DNA from: Candidatus Aquidulcis sp.
GTDB lineage: Bacteria; Chloroflexota; Anaerolineae; UBA4142
NCBI GenBank assembly: GCA_020723345.1
Contig: DYJA01000068.1
Span: forward strand, 1-34,071
Direction: 5' to 3'
DNA length: 34,071 bases
Positions 6,175-13,349 of the stretch are shown in pieces. Position 1 is the first letter of the stretch. Every line of letters starts with the position of its first letter. The translations under genes were made by a program, and so were the position numbers. The notes beneath the pieces are model-generated. The model was not told where the DNA came from. It worked only from the letters and a program-made list of their open reading frames with translations, and did no database searches.

Positions 6175-8903
6175 TACTCTGCAAAATCACTCACCCGATA
6201 CGCGTCCGTCGTCAACGCATTTGGCAGTCCGTCAACTTGAATCGCCGCCCAGGACGCATCCATCAATACGAGTTCGACCGCGTACGGTCCGTCGATGCCG
6301 CGCGCGCGAATGTCGCGACCTGGGATCGTGATCGACGCGGTTTGCGTGCCGGCTTTCAGCGTCAGCGGCGCAGTGAGCGACGTGATGAGTTGTCCTTGCG
6401 GACCGCGCAGCGTCGCGCCAACTGCGAACGCGCCCGCGCGCGTCACGTTCACGCTCGTTTCGATCACGAGCGATCCGTTCTCGATTCGCGCGCTTGTCCT
6501 GAGCGGAGTCGAAGGGGCGCCGGTAAATGCGGCAGTCTTGGGCGAGACCGCGAAGATCGTTTGGCTTTCGCGCGCAAAAGTCGTGGTGCGCGCGGTGACG
6601 CGCGCCAGGTAATAACCGCCGCGCGTCAAATCGGCGAGTGTCGCTGCGTACGTCCCCGGTTCGCTCCCGGCGCGGAGCGGCAGATCAATCGAACTGCCGC
6701 GCGGCAATGCGCCGTCGCCGAGCCAGAGAATTTTCGCGCGCACCTCCGCGGTCGTCGCTTTGTTCGACAGCGTCGCGCTGATCGTCACCGTCGATCCCAG
6801 CGCGTACGTCGCGCGATCGGTCGACGCGTCCATTTTCAGATCCGCGTCGAGATCGGCGTAGGTAGTCAGCAACAGCGGCTCCGCGCCTTTGTCCAAGCGC
6901 GTCGCAACAACCGACCACGTGCCGGTCAGCGCGCGCGTCAGCGAATAGCCCGCGAAATCGCCAATGTCCGCTTTCAGGTACGCCGCGTCGCGCAAACTGT
7001 CGGGCGCGTAGCGCGAACCGTCGGGCGCGCGCAATTTCAAATCGATATCGCCGCGATCCCAGCGCGCAAAGAATCGCGCGGCGCGATTCACGTCGAGCGT
7101 AATCGCGCGCGTGATCGTCTCGTTCGCGCGCAGCGTGTCGACGTTCAACGGCGTCGTGTTGCGCGGCGCGAGCGGCTCCGCCGACGTGGTCGCAAAACCG
7201 ATCGGGCGCGCGTCCGGATCGCGCAGCGCGTTGCGAATGTACCGCGCGTACGTTTGATCGGGATACAAATACGACGAGGGATTGAGCGGAATCGGTTCGG
7301 GATCCCACGCATGCACATCGGCATTGGTCAGGCGGCGGACTTGCAAACCTGTGAGCGCGTGCGCGCTCCACACGTCGATCAAGCCATCGGTCGGCGGAAA
7401 AATTTTGAGAAAGTCGAGACCCGTTTGTGTGCGCGCATCGCCGATGAGCAAATCGTACGGGACAGTCGCGCGCGGCGCGTGCGTGCGATTGAAAAGCGCG
7501 GCGTACTCCGGCGTCAGTTCGATCACCGACGGCTCGGTCGGACGATCTTCGATCTCGCGGGTCAAAAACGGATACCATAAACGGACACCGGCTTGCGGCG
7601 TGCCGAGAATGATCGCGCGGCGCACGTCGTCTTGATAGAGCGTGGATTCGAGATACGCGCGCGTGTTCAGTCCGCCCATCGAAAACGCGACAATGTCGAC
7701 GCGCGGCGCGCCGGTTTTCTTTTTCGCGTCGGCGATCACATCGCGCAACGTTTCCGCGTTTTGGAAAAGCGTTTTGTACGGCGAGATGCCTTGCGCGTAA
7801 AAAACCTGAAAGCCATCGCGCTCCAAGTAGCGGCGAAGGTAATGAAACTCGGTGTCGTCAATGTGATCCGAGTCGGCGGTGTGCCAGCCGTGGACGAGAA
7901 CGACCGGCAAAGTTGTGACGCGTTGTAAAGCCGCGCCCATAACGCTCAAGCCGTGCGTCGTGCCGACCCAGAGATTGTCGCGCGCGTCGAGCGCGAGCGC
8001 GGTGATTTGATCCGCGGCGAGTCCGTCCGCGCGGGTGCCATCGGCACTTTTAGTGTACGTTTTCCACTTGCCGCCGTCGAACATCGAGAGCCCGCGCAGC
8101 GTGCCGAACCAAACGCGATTTTGCGCGTCAACCGCAATCGCGCGGACGATGTTGTCCGCGAGCCCATCGGTTTTCGTGTACGTGCGGTACGTCTTGCCGT
8201 CGAACACCGTCGCGCCTTCGTCGGTACCGAACCAGACGCGCGCGTCGCGCGCGACGGCAATCGCGTTGACGCGATTGCTCGCGAGTCCATTCGCGCGCGT
8301 CACGCGCATCCACATTTTGCCGTCGGAGAAGAGCGCGCCGTCGCTCGTCGCAAACCAGGGATTGCCGTTCGCGTCGAGCGCGAGCGCGTTGAAATAATTG
8401 CCGGTGAACGTGTACTTTGCCCACTGTTCGTTTTCGAGCCGCGCGACGCCGTAGCCGAGCGTGCCGACCCACACGCGACCTTGTTTGTCGACCGCGACCG
8501 ATGTGAGATAGTTGCTCGGAATCGCCGAGTTCGCGGTGGTGTACGTTTTGCGATTCGCGCCGTCGAAGAGCGCGAGTCCGCCGCCGTTCGTCGCAAAGTA
8601 CGTTTTGCCGTCGGGCGCAATCGCGATGCCGGTGACGCACGCGTTGCCGAGTCCGTTCGCGGCGGTGTACGTGATCCAGTACTTGTCCTGCACGCGCGTC
8701 GCGCCGCGCGTCGTCCCGACCCACACTGCGCCATCGGATGCGAACGCGATGCCGGTGATGTAATCCGCGGCGAGTCCGTCGCGCTGGGTGTACGTTTGGA
8801 ACGCGGGATTGTCCGCACGCGCGGAAGAAGAGATGAAAGCGGAGAGAAGGAAGATGAGAGCGAGAAAGCAAATTAGGAATTGCGAAATAGTTTTCGTAGG
8901 CAT
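6174..8903 (-). CDS. Secreted seven-bladed propeller fused to an alpha/beta hydrolase
   Basis: A 909-residue secreted protein. Residues 1-30 are a signal peptide ending SSARA. Seven repeats of about 40-45 residues follow (about 40-320), each with a GLA..I..IA...DG.VWVGT pattern, as in two-component-regulator-type propellers. Residues about 330-560 are an alpha/beta hydrolase: VVLVHGW (335-340) for the oxyanion hole, nucleophile elbow AFSMGG with S408, and an acidic candidate in PPTDGLID (503-510). The C-terminal 300 residues look like beta-sandwich modules. No kinase is attached, so the propeller may be a binding platform for a lipase or esterase. The ATG at 8903 was chosen because the signal peptide starts there; the frame is open to 9044, but a TATAAT at 8977-8982 (-) lies inside that extension. 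SD is weak. A dispersed repeat lies in frame at 6497-6515. Confidence 0.85.
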   Translation of the reverse strand: MPTKTISQFLICFLALIFLLSAFISSSARADNPAFQTYTQRDGLAADYITGIAFASDGAVWVGTTRGATRVQDKYWITYTAANGLGNACVTGIAIAPDGKTYFATNGGGLALFDGANRKTYTTANSAIPSNYLTSVAVDKQGRVWVGTLGYGVARLENEQWAKYTFTGNYFNALALDANGNPWFATSDGALFSDGKMWMRVTRANGLASNRVNAIAVARDARVWFGTDEGATVFDGKTYRTYTKTDGLADNIVRAIAVDAQNRVWFGTLRGLSMFDGGKWKTYTKSADGTRADGLAADQITALALDARDNLWVGTTHGLSVMGAALQRVTTLPVVLVHGWHTADSDHIDDTEFHYLRRYLERDGFQVFYAQGISPYKTLFQNAETLRDVIADAKKKTGAPRVDIVAFSMGGLNTRAYLESTLYQDDVRRAIILGTPQAGVRLWYPFLTREIEDRPTEPSVIELTPEYAALFNRTHAPRATVPYDLLIGDARTQTGLDFLKIFPPTDGLIDVWSAHALTGLQVRRLTNADVHAWDPEPIPLNPSSYLYPDQTYARYIRNALRDPDARPIGFATTSAEPLAPRNTTPLNVDTLRANETITRAITLDVNRAARFFARWDRGDIDLKLRAPDGSRYAPDSLRDAAYLKADIGDFAGYSLTRALTGTWSVVATRLDKGAEPLLLTTYADLDADLKMDASTDRATYALGSTVTISATLSNKATTAEVRAKILWLGDGALPRGSSIDLPLRAGSEPGTYAATLADLTRGGYYLARVTARTTTFARESQTIFAVSPKTAAFTGAPSTPLRTSARIENGSLVIETSVNVTRAGAFAVGATLRGPQGQLITSLTAPLTLKAGTQTASITIPGRDIRARGIDGPYAVELVLMDASWAAIQVDGLPNALTTDAYRVSDFAE
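6497..6515. repeat. Dispersed TCCTGAGCGGAGTCGAAGG element inside a gene
   Basis: This 19-nt word lies in frame in the C-terminal part of the propeller-hydrolase. The same element, expanded by two CGGAG units, is at 28662-28690 inside mutS. Both encode STPLR-type peptides in the minus frame. Confidence 0.8.
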
Positions 8904-8976
8904 GCGCGACTCAGTTTGGTGATGCCGTAGCGCGCCGACCACGCCGACGCGCCACGCGAAACGAAAGTGACTTGCA

Positions 8977-8982
8977 ATTATA
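8977..8982 (-). promoter_or_regulatory. Possible -10 box of the propeller-hydrolase gene
   Basis: TATAAT on the minus strand, preceded by GG, lies 73 nt upstream of the chosen start at 8903. No good -35 hexamer is seen at 16-18 nt. Its position argues against the longer reading of the gene. The surrounding gap 8904-9076 holds nothing else recognisable. Confidence 0.3.
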
Positions 8983-9076
8983 CCGACCAACTCCGCCAAA
9001 AGGCGCGTACCGTGCATGGTCGGCGCGTGTTTGGCGGCGTTCATCGGGTTGTCATTCTGCTTTGTCGAACGCGTCT

Positions 9077-9481
9077 TTAAGTGGCGAATGGTTGCGGGTA
9101 TGGAAGCAAGCGTAACTCAGTGATGAAGCGATAGTCACGCTCATTCTTTGTGACAAAGGGGATGCCCTGCAAAATGGCGGTAGCGGCAATCAGCGCGTCC
9201 GCAATCAGCAATCCATGACTCAACCGATAGCGGCGCAACAAGTCAATCGCGAGGTCAGAGGTTTGCTCGTTTGACTTTACTACTCGAAAACGCGACAGAA
9301 ATTTGTCGAGTGCGCGCTGTTCTGCTTTGTTGCGACAACCGACAACGAGTTTCATCTCACTGACAACGCTGATTGCGAGAGACGCTTGGCGTTCAACTTG
9401 TTCGAGACAGATGACCGCGTCGCCGATATTGCGCCCTGCGTCAATCAGTACATCGGTATCTACAACCACCAAATCAGGCAT
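9077..9481 (-). CDS. PIN-domain ribonuclease toxin, VapC-like
   Basis: A 134-residue PIN-domain protein, expected to be a Mg-dependent RNase that acts as a toxin. Acidic metal ligands fit the family: D8 in VVDTDVLID, E42 in SEMKL, D95 in IADALIAATA, and the TKNERDY segment near residue 112-117. Length is typical of VapC. It overlaps the upstream DUF2281-like gene by 8 nt (9474-9481), the usual antitoxin-toxin arrangement. The CGCG density is lower than in neighbouring housekeeping genes. Its RNA target cannot be deduced. Confidence 0.9.
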   Translation of the reverse strand: MPDLVVVDTDVLIDAGRNIGDAVICLEQVERQASLAISVVSEMKLVVGCRNKAEQRALDKFLSRFRVVKSNEQTSDLAIDLLRRYRLSHGLLIADALIAATAILQGIPFVTKNERDYRFITELRLLPYPQPFAT

Positions 9482-9719
9482 GGCGACTCATCCACTCACT
9501 TTGGCGAATACTGCGAACCCACGCGCTACTGTCTTGCAGATCCTTACGATTTCGCCACATACCGATAAAGGGCTCGTCTGCCAACTTGGTGCGTTTCGTA
9601 GTCTTGCTCACGCGTAGTGGTGCATAGCGCGTTCGCAAAAAAGTGATAAAGTCAGCAACCTGTTTCTGAAGTTCAGGTGGCAAAGCGGTGTATTCGCGCC
9701 AGATTCTTTCTTCCTTCAC
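9474..9719 (-). CDS. DUF2281-like antitoxin, VapB partner
   Basis: An 81-residue protein starting with GTG at 9719, chosen because a perfect GGAGGT (9725-9730) lies 5 nt upstream. The pattern of an N-terminal helix with LPPELQKQVADFITFLRTR followed by a basic linker and a W-containing tail matches DUF2281 proteins, which commonly precede PIN toxins. No DNA-binding domain is obvious by eye; an AbrB-type or short MetJ-type fold is not evident. Regulation is probably by autorepression of the short upstream region, which contains TATACT (- strand, 9744-9749) as a candidate -10 box. Confidence 0.75.
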   Translation of the reverse strand: MKEERIWREYTALPPELQKQVADFITFLRTRYAPLRVSKTTKRTKLADEPFIGMWRNRKDLQDSSAWVRSIRQSEWMSRHA

Positions 9720-9811
9720 AACTCACCTCCGTCATTTACGCCAAGTATACAACTTTTCTCGCGGTTAGCCAACCACCTTCCGATTGGAAAAGGAATGTCG
9801 CCAAACTACTT

Positions 9812-9833
9812 GCTCTACGCATCTGCGTAAAGC
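9812..9833. repeat. Small hairpin in the spacer upstream of the VapBC-like pair
   Basis: TACGCA-TC-TGCGTA (9816-9829) with extra GCT/AGC pairing outside. The 272-nt spacer 9720-9991 otherwise holds only the duplicated thyX end (9901-9986) and no open gene that I can support. Confidence 0.5.
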
Positions 9834-9900
9834 ATACCATTTTTGTTCGCTTCCCACATCTTTATTGCGGGAAACCACATCCCCCCTCGCCTCTAACCCT

Positions 9901-9986
9901 TCCGCGCCTTCCGCATCTCCGCGCGCAACCGTCCCAGCGGCACGTCCGGCGTCAGATCGACAAACCTCATCGGCTCGGCGAGCGCG
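9901..9986 (-). pseudogene. Detached copy of the thyX-like gene 3' end
   Basis: These 86 nt match 10558-10643, the last codons of the ThyX-like gene, with three mismatches and the same orientation. Read on the minus strand it encodes the same C-terminal segment (PDVPLGRLRAEMRKARK), then Gly and an in-frame TAG at 9893-9895. Similarity stops abruptly on both sides. It is therefore a partial duplicate, and possibly the original gene end left behind when the cassette 9992-10542 was inserted. Confidence 0.85.
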
Positions 9987-9991
9987 AAAAT

Positions 9992-10231
9992 TTACGCTGG
10001 ATTCAGTTGGCGCATCTCTGCGGTAATGGGCAGAGAGAAAAAGTCTCGTCGTAGCAAACGGCTGGTAAAGAAGAGAATTTCCAGGTTCTCGATTTTGCCT
10101 GTCTTGGGATTCAGTCGCGCAATAATCTCGTCGCCTAATTCCTCCGATTCTTGTTCGGGATATGGAGGCACAAGATTGATATACAAAATATCGGCGTCGC
10201 GGTCATATTGAAAAGTCAATCTTTGTTCCAT
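9992..10231 (-). CDS. DUF2283 family small protein, probable antitoxin
   Basis: A 79-residue protein with the DUF2283 pattern: LTFQYDRDADILYINLV at the start, then an acidic EQESEELGDEIIARLNP stretch and a terminal NLEILFF strand. Members are typically found beside small toxin-like genes and are regarded as antitoxins. It overlaps the upstream gene by 16 nt (10216-10231) and has AAAGGAG (10239-10245) in front of the ATG. The pair forms a compact cassette between the two copies of the thyX end. It lacks an obvious DNA-binding motif. Confidence 0.82.
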   Translation of the reverse strand: MEQRLTFQYDRDADILYINLVPPYPEQESEELGDEIIARLNPKTGKIENLEILFFTSRLLRRDFFSLPITAEMRQLNPA

Positions 10232-10542
10232 TCGATCTCTCCTTTCGCCAGGCGTCGCGCAATGTACGCCGTGATGATCCAGTGCCGCTCGGTAGGCGCC
10301 GGTTCACTCACAACAACCACCACAACGTACTTACCATGCAAGACATCCTCAAACCAACGCGAGAACAGTCGGGCAGCACTCAAACGAGTACTGCGTCTGA
10401 TTTGATCAGGATCAGCCAATGTTTTCCCGATCTGTTCCAGATACGTCGGCAGTAAATCAGGATGATTGAGCGCAATATGTGCTTCGCGTTCATCAGACAA
10501 TTCGACGTTGCCCTTGAGATATGGGCAAGAGAATACTTGCAT
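10216..10542 (-). CDS. PBECR/RelE-like putative nuclease toxin
   Basis: A 108-residue protein. The pattern of an early EAHIALNHPDLL helix with a central histidine, a LADPDQI turn, a KYVVVVVV strand and a final HWIITAYIARRLAKGEIEW segment resembles the phage-Barnase-EndoU-ColicinE5-RelE (PBECR) nuclease group. In that group, conserved His and Arg residues near the ends form the RNase site. That assignment is from motif memory and is only moderately sure. Its ATG (10542-10540) comes one nucleotide after the ThyX-like stop codon, with no good SD, so translation is probably coupled to the ThyX-like gene. Pairing with DUF2283 supports a toxin-antitoxin role. Confidence 0.65.
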   Translation of the reverse strand: MQVFSCPYLKGNVELSDEREAHIALNHPDLLPTYLEQIGKTLADPDQIRRSTRLSAARLFSRWFEDVLHGKYVVVVVVSEPAPTERHWIITAYIARRLAKGEIEWNKD

Positions 10543-10543
10543 A

Positions 10544-12241
10544 TCAGGTTTGTTCTTTCCGCGCCTTCCGCATCTCCGCGCGCAACCGTCCCAGCGGCAC
10601 GTCCGGCGTCAGGTCAACAAACCTCATCGGCTCGACGAGCGCGGGATGCACGGCTTGAATCGCGCGGAACATTTCTTGCGCGGTGTTGCGGTAATCAGGA
10701 TGACCTTGCGGCACGGAGCGCAGTTCGATCAGGTGGTACGCCTCGCGCAAATTCATCCGCAAATTGTAACGCACGCGATAACCAAACGGCACGACGTACT
10801 GCGCCTCAAACGGCATTTCGTTGGCAAGCCGCTGGTGCAACAGCGCGGCTTGCTCCATGCACCACACATAGTCCGCGCGAATTTCGGGCACGCGGTCGAT
10901 GTCGTCGTTGACGACGTAACCGTGCGCGGTTGTGAACATCTGACGGTCGGGCGTGACGACGCGATGCCGCTGCAAATCGCGATACTCGCCGATGTTGACG
11001 AGCAAATCGAATTCGTACACCGCATGCTCGAACGCGCGCCCCGGCTTGTGCCGCCGATTCTTGCGCTCGCCGACGTACGCGCGGATGATGCGCGCTTTTT
11101 CGTCGTCGCCGAGTTCGCACACACGATCCAGGATTTTTGTCTTGGGTAATTCCGACCCACCGTACAAAATCGCGGCGACAATGCGCTCCAGCGCCGCCGC
11201 GTCGTACCGAACGAGTGTCACTTTTTGATCGGTGGGCGCAACATTGCGCGGCAAGAATTCGCGCGCCAGGTCACGCTCGCGTTCGCGCGCGTCGCGCAAG
11301 TACGTTTGGAACGTTTTGCCTTTTTCGTCGTTCGCGCGTTTCACAAAGGGACCGATCACCTGCTCCAGTTCAAAATGCGCGGCGCGCGCAATCGTCTGCA
11401 TTTCGTCGAGCGGATCGGCGTAGAGACGAATCAGCAAATATTCGAGCGCGCGCCCGTTGCCCCACACGCCCACGTTCGTCAGCGTCGCCAGCGGCAGAAA
11501 ACAGCGGAGCATGTCGCACGCGCGCGCGCGGACGGCTTGGCGGTACGCGGCTTGCGCGCTCTTCAAGAAATCGTCGTCGTGAATTTCGGTATAGCGCGTC
11601 ACATCGCCCGTCGCCGCGTTCTCAAATTCGAGCGACGCAATCGGATAGCGCTGCGTGAGATGTTCGATCATGCGCGATAGGTTGCGCGCGTACGCGTCGA
11701 AGAACGCGTCAAGCGTCGCGACGTACTCCGCGCCGAGCGCCGATTCCAAAATTTTGCGCGGGCGATAGTAGCGGTACTGCCCGTTCACCTTGTCGTCGAA
11801 CGGAACATAGCGCGACGATTTTTCGAGGTACGAAACGCCGATGCGTCCGTGTTCAATCGCTTTGGCGGCGATCTGCGAAACTTCCTGGCAGGCGAGATGC
11901 GCGCCGCCCAGTTCGCCGACCGAATCGTCGCCGTAATCGGACAGAATCCGGCGATAAAAATCTGCGGCGCGCGCGGCATCGACAGCGGGCGTTTCGCGCG
12001 CCGGATCGCTCATGCCGAGATCGGCGCGCGGCAAAAATTCGTCGAGGAAGAGACGGCGGACGCCTTTGGCGGTGCGACTATAGCGCGAAAAAAGCGCGCC
12101 TTTGATCACTTCGGGGAGATTTCTCAACGCGACGATCGAGCGCGTCGCGTTGGTGAAGAAGGGTTCGACGCGACGCGTCTCGTCCGGCGTCAAGATTTCG
12201 CTGGAGGGGGTCAATTGCCATTCGAATTCGTTTGACGACAT
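10544..12241 (-). CDS. thyX: Two-domain ThyX-like FAD-dependent thymidylate synthase
   Basis: A 565-residue protein, about twice the usual ThyX length. It contains two ThyX-like halves. The first shows YGDDSVGELGG and SQIAAKAIEHGRIGVSYLEKSSRY, the Ser/Arg-rich segment that binds dUMP and FAD. The second shows YEFDLLVNIGEYRDLQRHR, with RHR at 425-427 as in the ThyX motif, and a REAYHLIELRSVPQGHP region. ThyX makes dTMP from dUMP with FAD and methylene-tetrahydrofolate. Neither half has an intact canonical RHRxxSxxxxSxR by eye, so activity may rely on both halves. The ATG has GGAG (12247-12250) 5 nt upstream. tmk, the next enzyme in the pathway, lies about 1.1 kb away. The last codons (KEQT and TGA) come after the duplicated 86-bp segment and may derive from the inserted cassette. 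Confidence 0.82.
   Translation of the reverse strand: MSSNEFEWQLTPSSEILTPDETRRVEPFFTNATRSIVALRNLPEVIKGALFSRYSRTAKGVRRLFLDEFLPRADLGMSDPARETPAVDAARAADFYRRILSDYGDDSVGELGGAHLACQEVSQIAAKAIEHGRIGVSYLEKSSRYVPFDDKVNGQYRYYRPRKILESALGAEYVATLDAFFDAYARNLSRMIEHLTQRYPIASLEFENAATGDVTRYTEIHDDDFLKSAQAAYRQAVRARACDMLRCFLPLATLTNVGVWGNGRALEYLLIRLYADPLDEMQTIARAAHFELEQVIGPFVKRANDEKGKTFQTYLRDARERERDLAREFLPRNVAPTDQKVTLVRYDAAALERIVAAILYGGSELPKTKILDRVCELGDDEKARIIRAYVGERKNRRHKPGRAFEHAVYEFDLLVNIGEYRDLQRHRVVTPDRQMFTTAHGYVVNDDIDRVPEIRADYVWCMEQAALLHQRLANEMPFEAQYVVPFGYRVRYNLRMNLREAYHLIELRSVPQGHPDYRNTAQEMFRAIQAVHPALVEPMRFVDLTPDVPLGRLRAEMRKARKEQT
10558..10643. repeat. 86-bp direct repeat, copy within the intact thyX-like gene
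   Basis: Partner of 9901-9986, at an offset of 657 bp and with three mismatches. The two copies bracket the DUF2283/PBECR-like pair exactly, which is what an insertion with target duplication or a recombination-mediated capture would leave. Confidence 0.9.
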
Positions 12242-12265
12242 GATGGCTCCGGACGAGCCGCCCCG

Positions 12266-12335
12266 CGAGTTCCCCAGAGTTCCGCGAGTTCCCTGGTGAA
12301 GTAGGAACTCGGGGAAACTCGGGGAAACTCGGGGA
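12266..12335. repeat. Foldback GAGTTCC/ACTCGGGGA repeat
   Basis: GAGTTCCCC-type units (12266-12293) are followed by three GGAAACTCGGGG units (12304-12335) that are their inverse. The element fills the spacer between the PilZ stop (12344) and the ThyX-like ribosome site (12247-12250). Confidence 0.8.
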
Positions 12336-12343
12336 CAGAACGA

Positions 12344-12715
12344 TTAGCACACTTGAAGTTGGATCAAGCGGCGCGCTTTGGACGAAACTTTGGCGAACTC
12401 GACGGCGACGTGATAGAATTTGTCGCGCTTGCTCACGCGGGTTACGCGTCCGTCGGTCTGCGCGATCCGGTTGTTGTCCAGCAAAAATTCCAACGCCAGA
12501 TTTTGTCCGAGGTCAAACTTGTCCGGCGATTCGAGCAGCGCGCCAATGGAACTCAGGTTCAGCGCGCGGACAAAACCGGTCAACGATTCCTTGCCCACAT
12601 CCAGGCAACGAAACGCGGTGAGCAATTTCAAACTGCCGCGCGGCGCGCGGCGACGTTCCGTCGACGACTTACGCGAGGCTGGTTTGCTCTTGGAACGGCT
12701 GAGAGTACGCGTCAT
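12344..12715 (-). CDS. PilZ-domain protein (second of a tandem pair)
   Basis: A 123-residue single-domain PilZ protein, expected to bind cyclic di-GMP. The basic motif RRRAPR (21-26) and the second motif NLSSIG (53-58), a variant of (D/N)xSxxG, are both present. The first 20 residues are Ser/Lys/Arg-rich and probably disordered. The start at 12715 was chosen because GAGGT (12721-12725) lies 5 nt upstream; the frame is open to 12784. It overlaps the upstream PilZ gene by 47 nt. No output domain is attached, so it would act on a partner protein. No GGDEF or EAL gene lies in the window. Confidence 0.82.
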   Translation of the reverse strand: MTRTLSRSKSKPASRKSSTERRRAPRGSLKLLTAFRCLDVGKESLTGFVRALNLSSIGALLESPDKFDLGQNLALEFLLDNNRIAQTDGRVTRVSKRDKFYHVAVEFAKVSSKARRLIQLQVC

Positions 12716-13082
12716 GGGTGACCTCAGAGATTGAGTTTCGCTGTCGCGCGAATTCAAGTTCGCGCGCGATGAGCATGCGGGCATCTGCGGAGAGCGCGAG
12801 AAACTGAACGCCCACGCGAAAGAACGAGTGCGGTTCAGCTTGAACGTGAATCACACGGGCGCGCGCGTCGATAACCTTGTGTTCCGACGTGACGATCTGA
12901 AATGCGATCACCGAGCCCAGGACGAGCGGATCGGGCACTAGAATTAACGCGCCTAACATACTGAGATTGACCACAGAGGTCTCAGGAGGGTGAGGACTGG
13001 GGGGCAGATAAAAATACTTGATCAGGCAGTCCACGGAAAATCGCGGGAGTATCCGCCGTTCGCGATTAGACACCAATGTCAT
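12669..13082 (-). CDS. PilZ-domain protein (first of a tandem pair)
   Basis: A 137-residue single-domain PilZ protein. The arginine motif RRILPR is at 9-14 and NLSMLG at 39-44. The C-terminal segment FRVGVQFLALSADARMLI is the usual closing strand and helix. The strong AGGAGG (13085-13090) is only 2 nt from the ATG at 13082, so translation may start at the TTG or GTG two and three codons further in. The gene overlaps the following PilZ gene, and the two are probably co-translated. Together they suggest a c-di-GMP-controlled surface or motility output; the target is unknown. Confidence 0.82.
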   Translation of the reverse strand: MTLVSNRERRILPRFSVDCLIKYFYLPPSPHPPETSVVNLSMLGALILVPDPLVLGSVIAFQIVTSEHKVIDARARVIHVQAEPHSFFRVGVQFLALSADARMLIARELEFARQRNSISEVTHDAYSQPFQEQTSLA

Positions 13083-13276
13083 CTCCTCCTACCCTTCGAA
13101 GGTTGCTCATCGAAAGGGAAAACGGGATTGCAAATTCCGGACTCGCCGTTCGTCCAGCGGCGCGAGTGTCCGCTGGACGGGGTTGTCACCGCTATGCTCC
13201 CAAGTATTATAGGCGAAAGTTGGACGCGAGTCAACTTGCGATCCAATTACCCAATTACATTCGCCGCGCCCGCGTG

Positions 13277-13305
13277 TTGCCGAATGTTCCAGAATGTTGT
13301 AAAAT
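13277..13305 (+). promoter_or_regulatory. Promoter TTGCCG-N17-TAAAAT for tmk
   Basis: TTGCCG (13277-13282), a 17-nt spacer and TAAAAT (13300-13305) lie 45 nt before the tmk start. It shares a divergent 267-nt spacer (13083-13349) with the PilZ pair; nothing else is evident there. Confidence 0.55.
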
Positions 13306-13349
13306 CAAACCGCTTACGCCAGCGAAATTTCTGCTCCGAGTGAATCACT

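Noticed and set aside
6237-7580. A 447-codon + strand open frame over the propeller-hydrolase
   Set aside because: Arg-rich, no recognisable fold, opposite a gene with clear signal peptide, propeller and hydrolase motifs.
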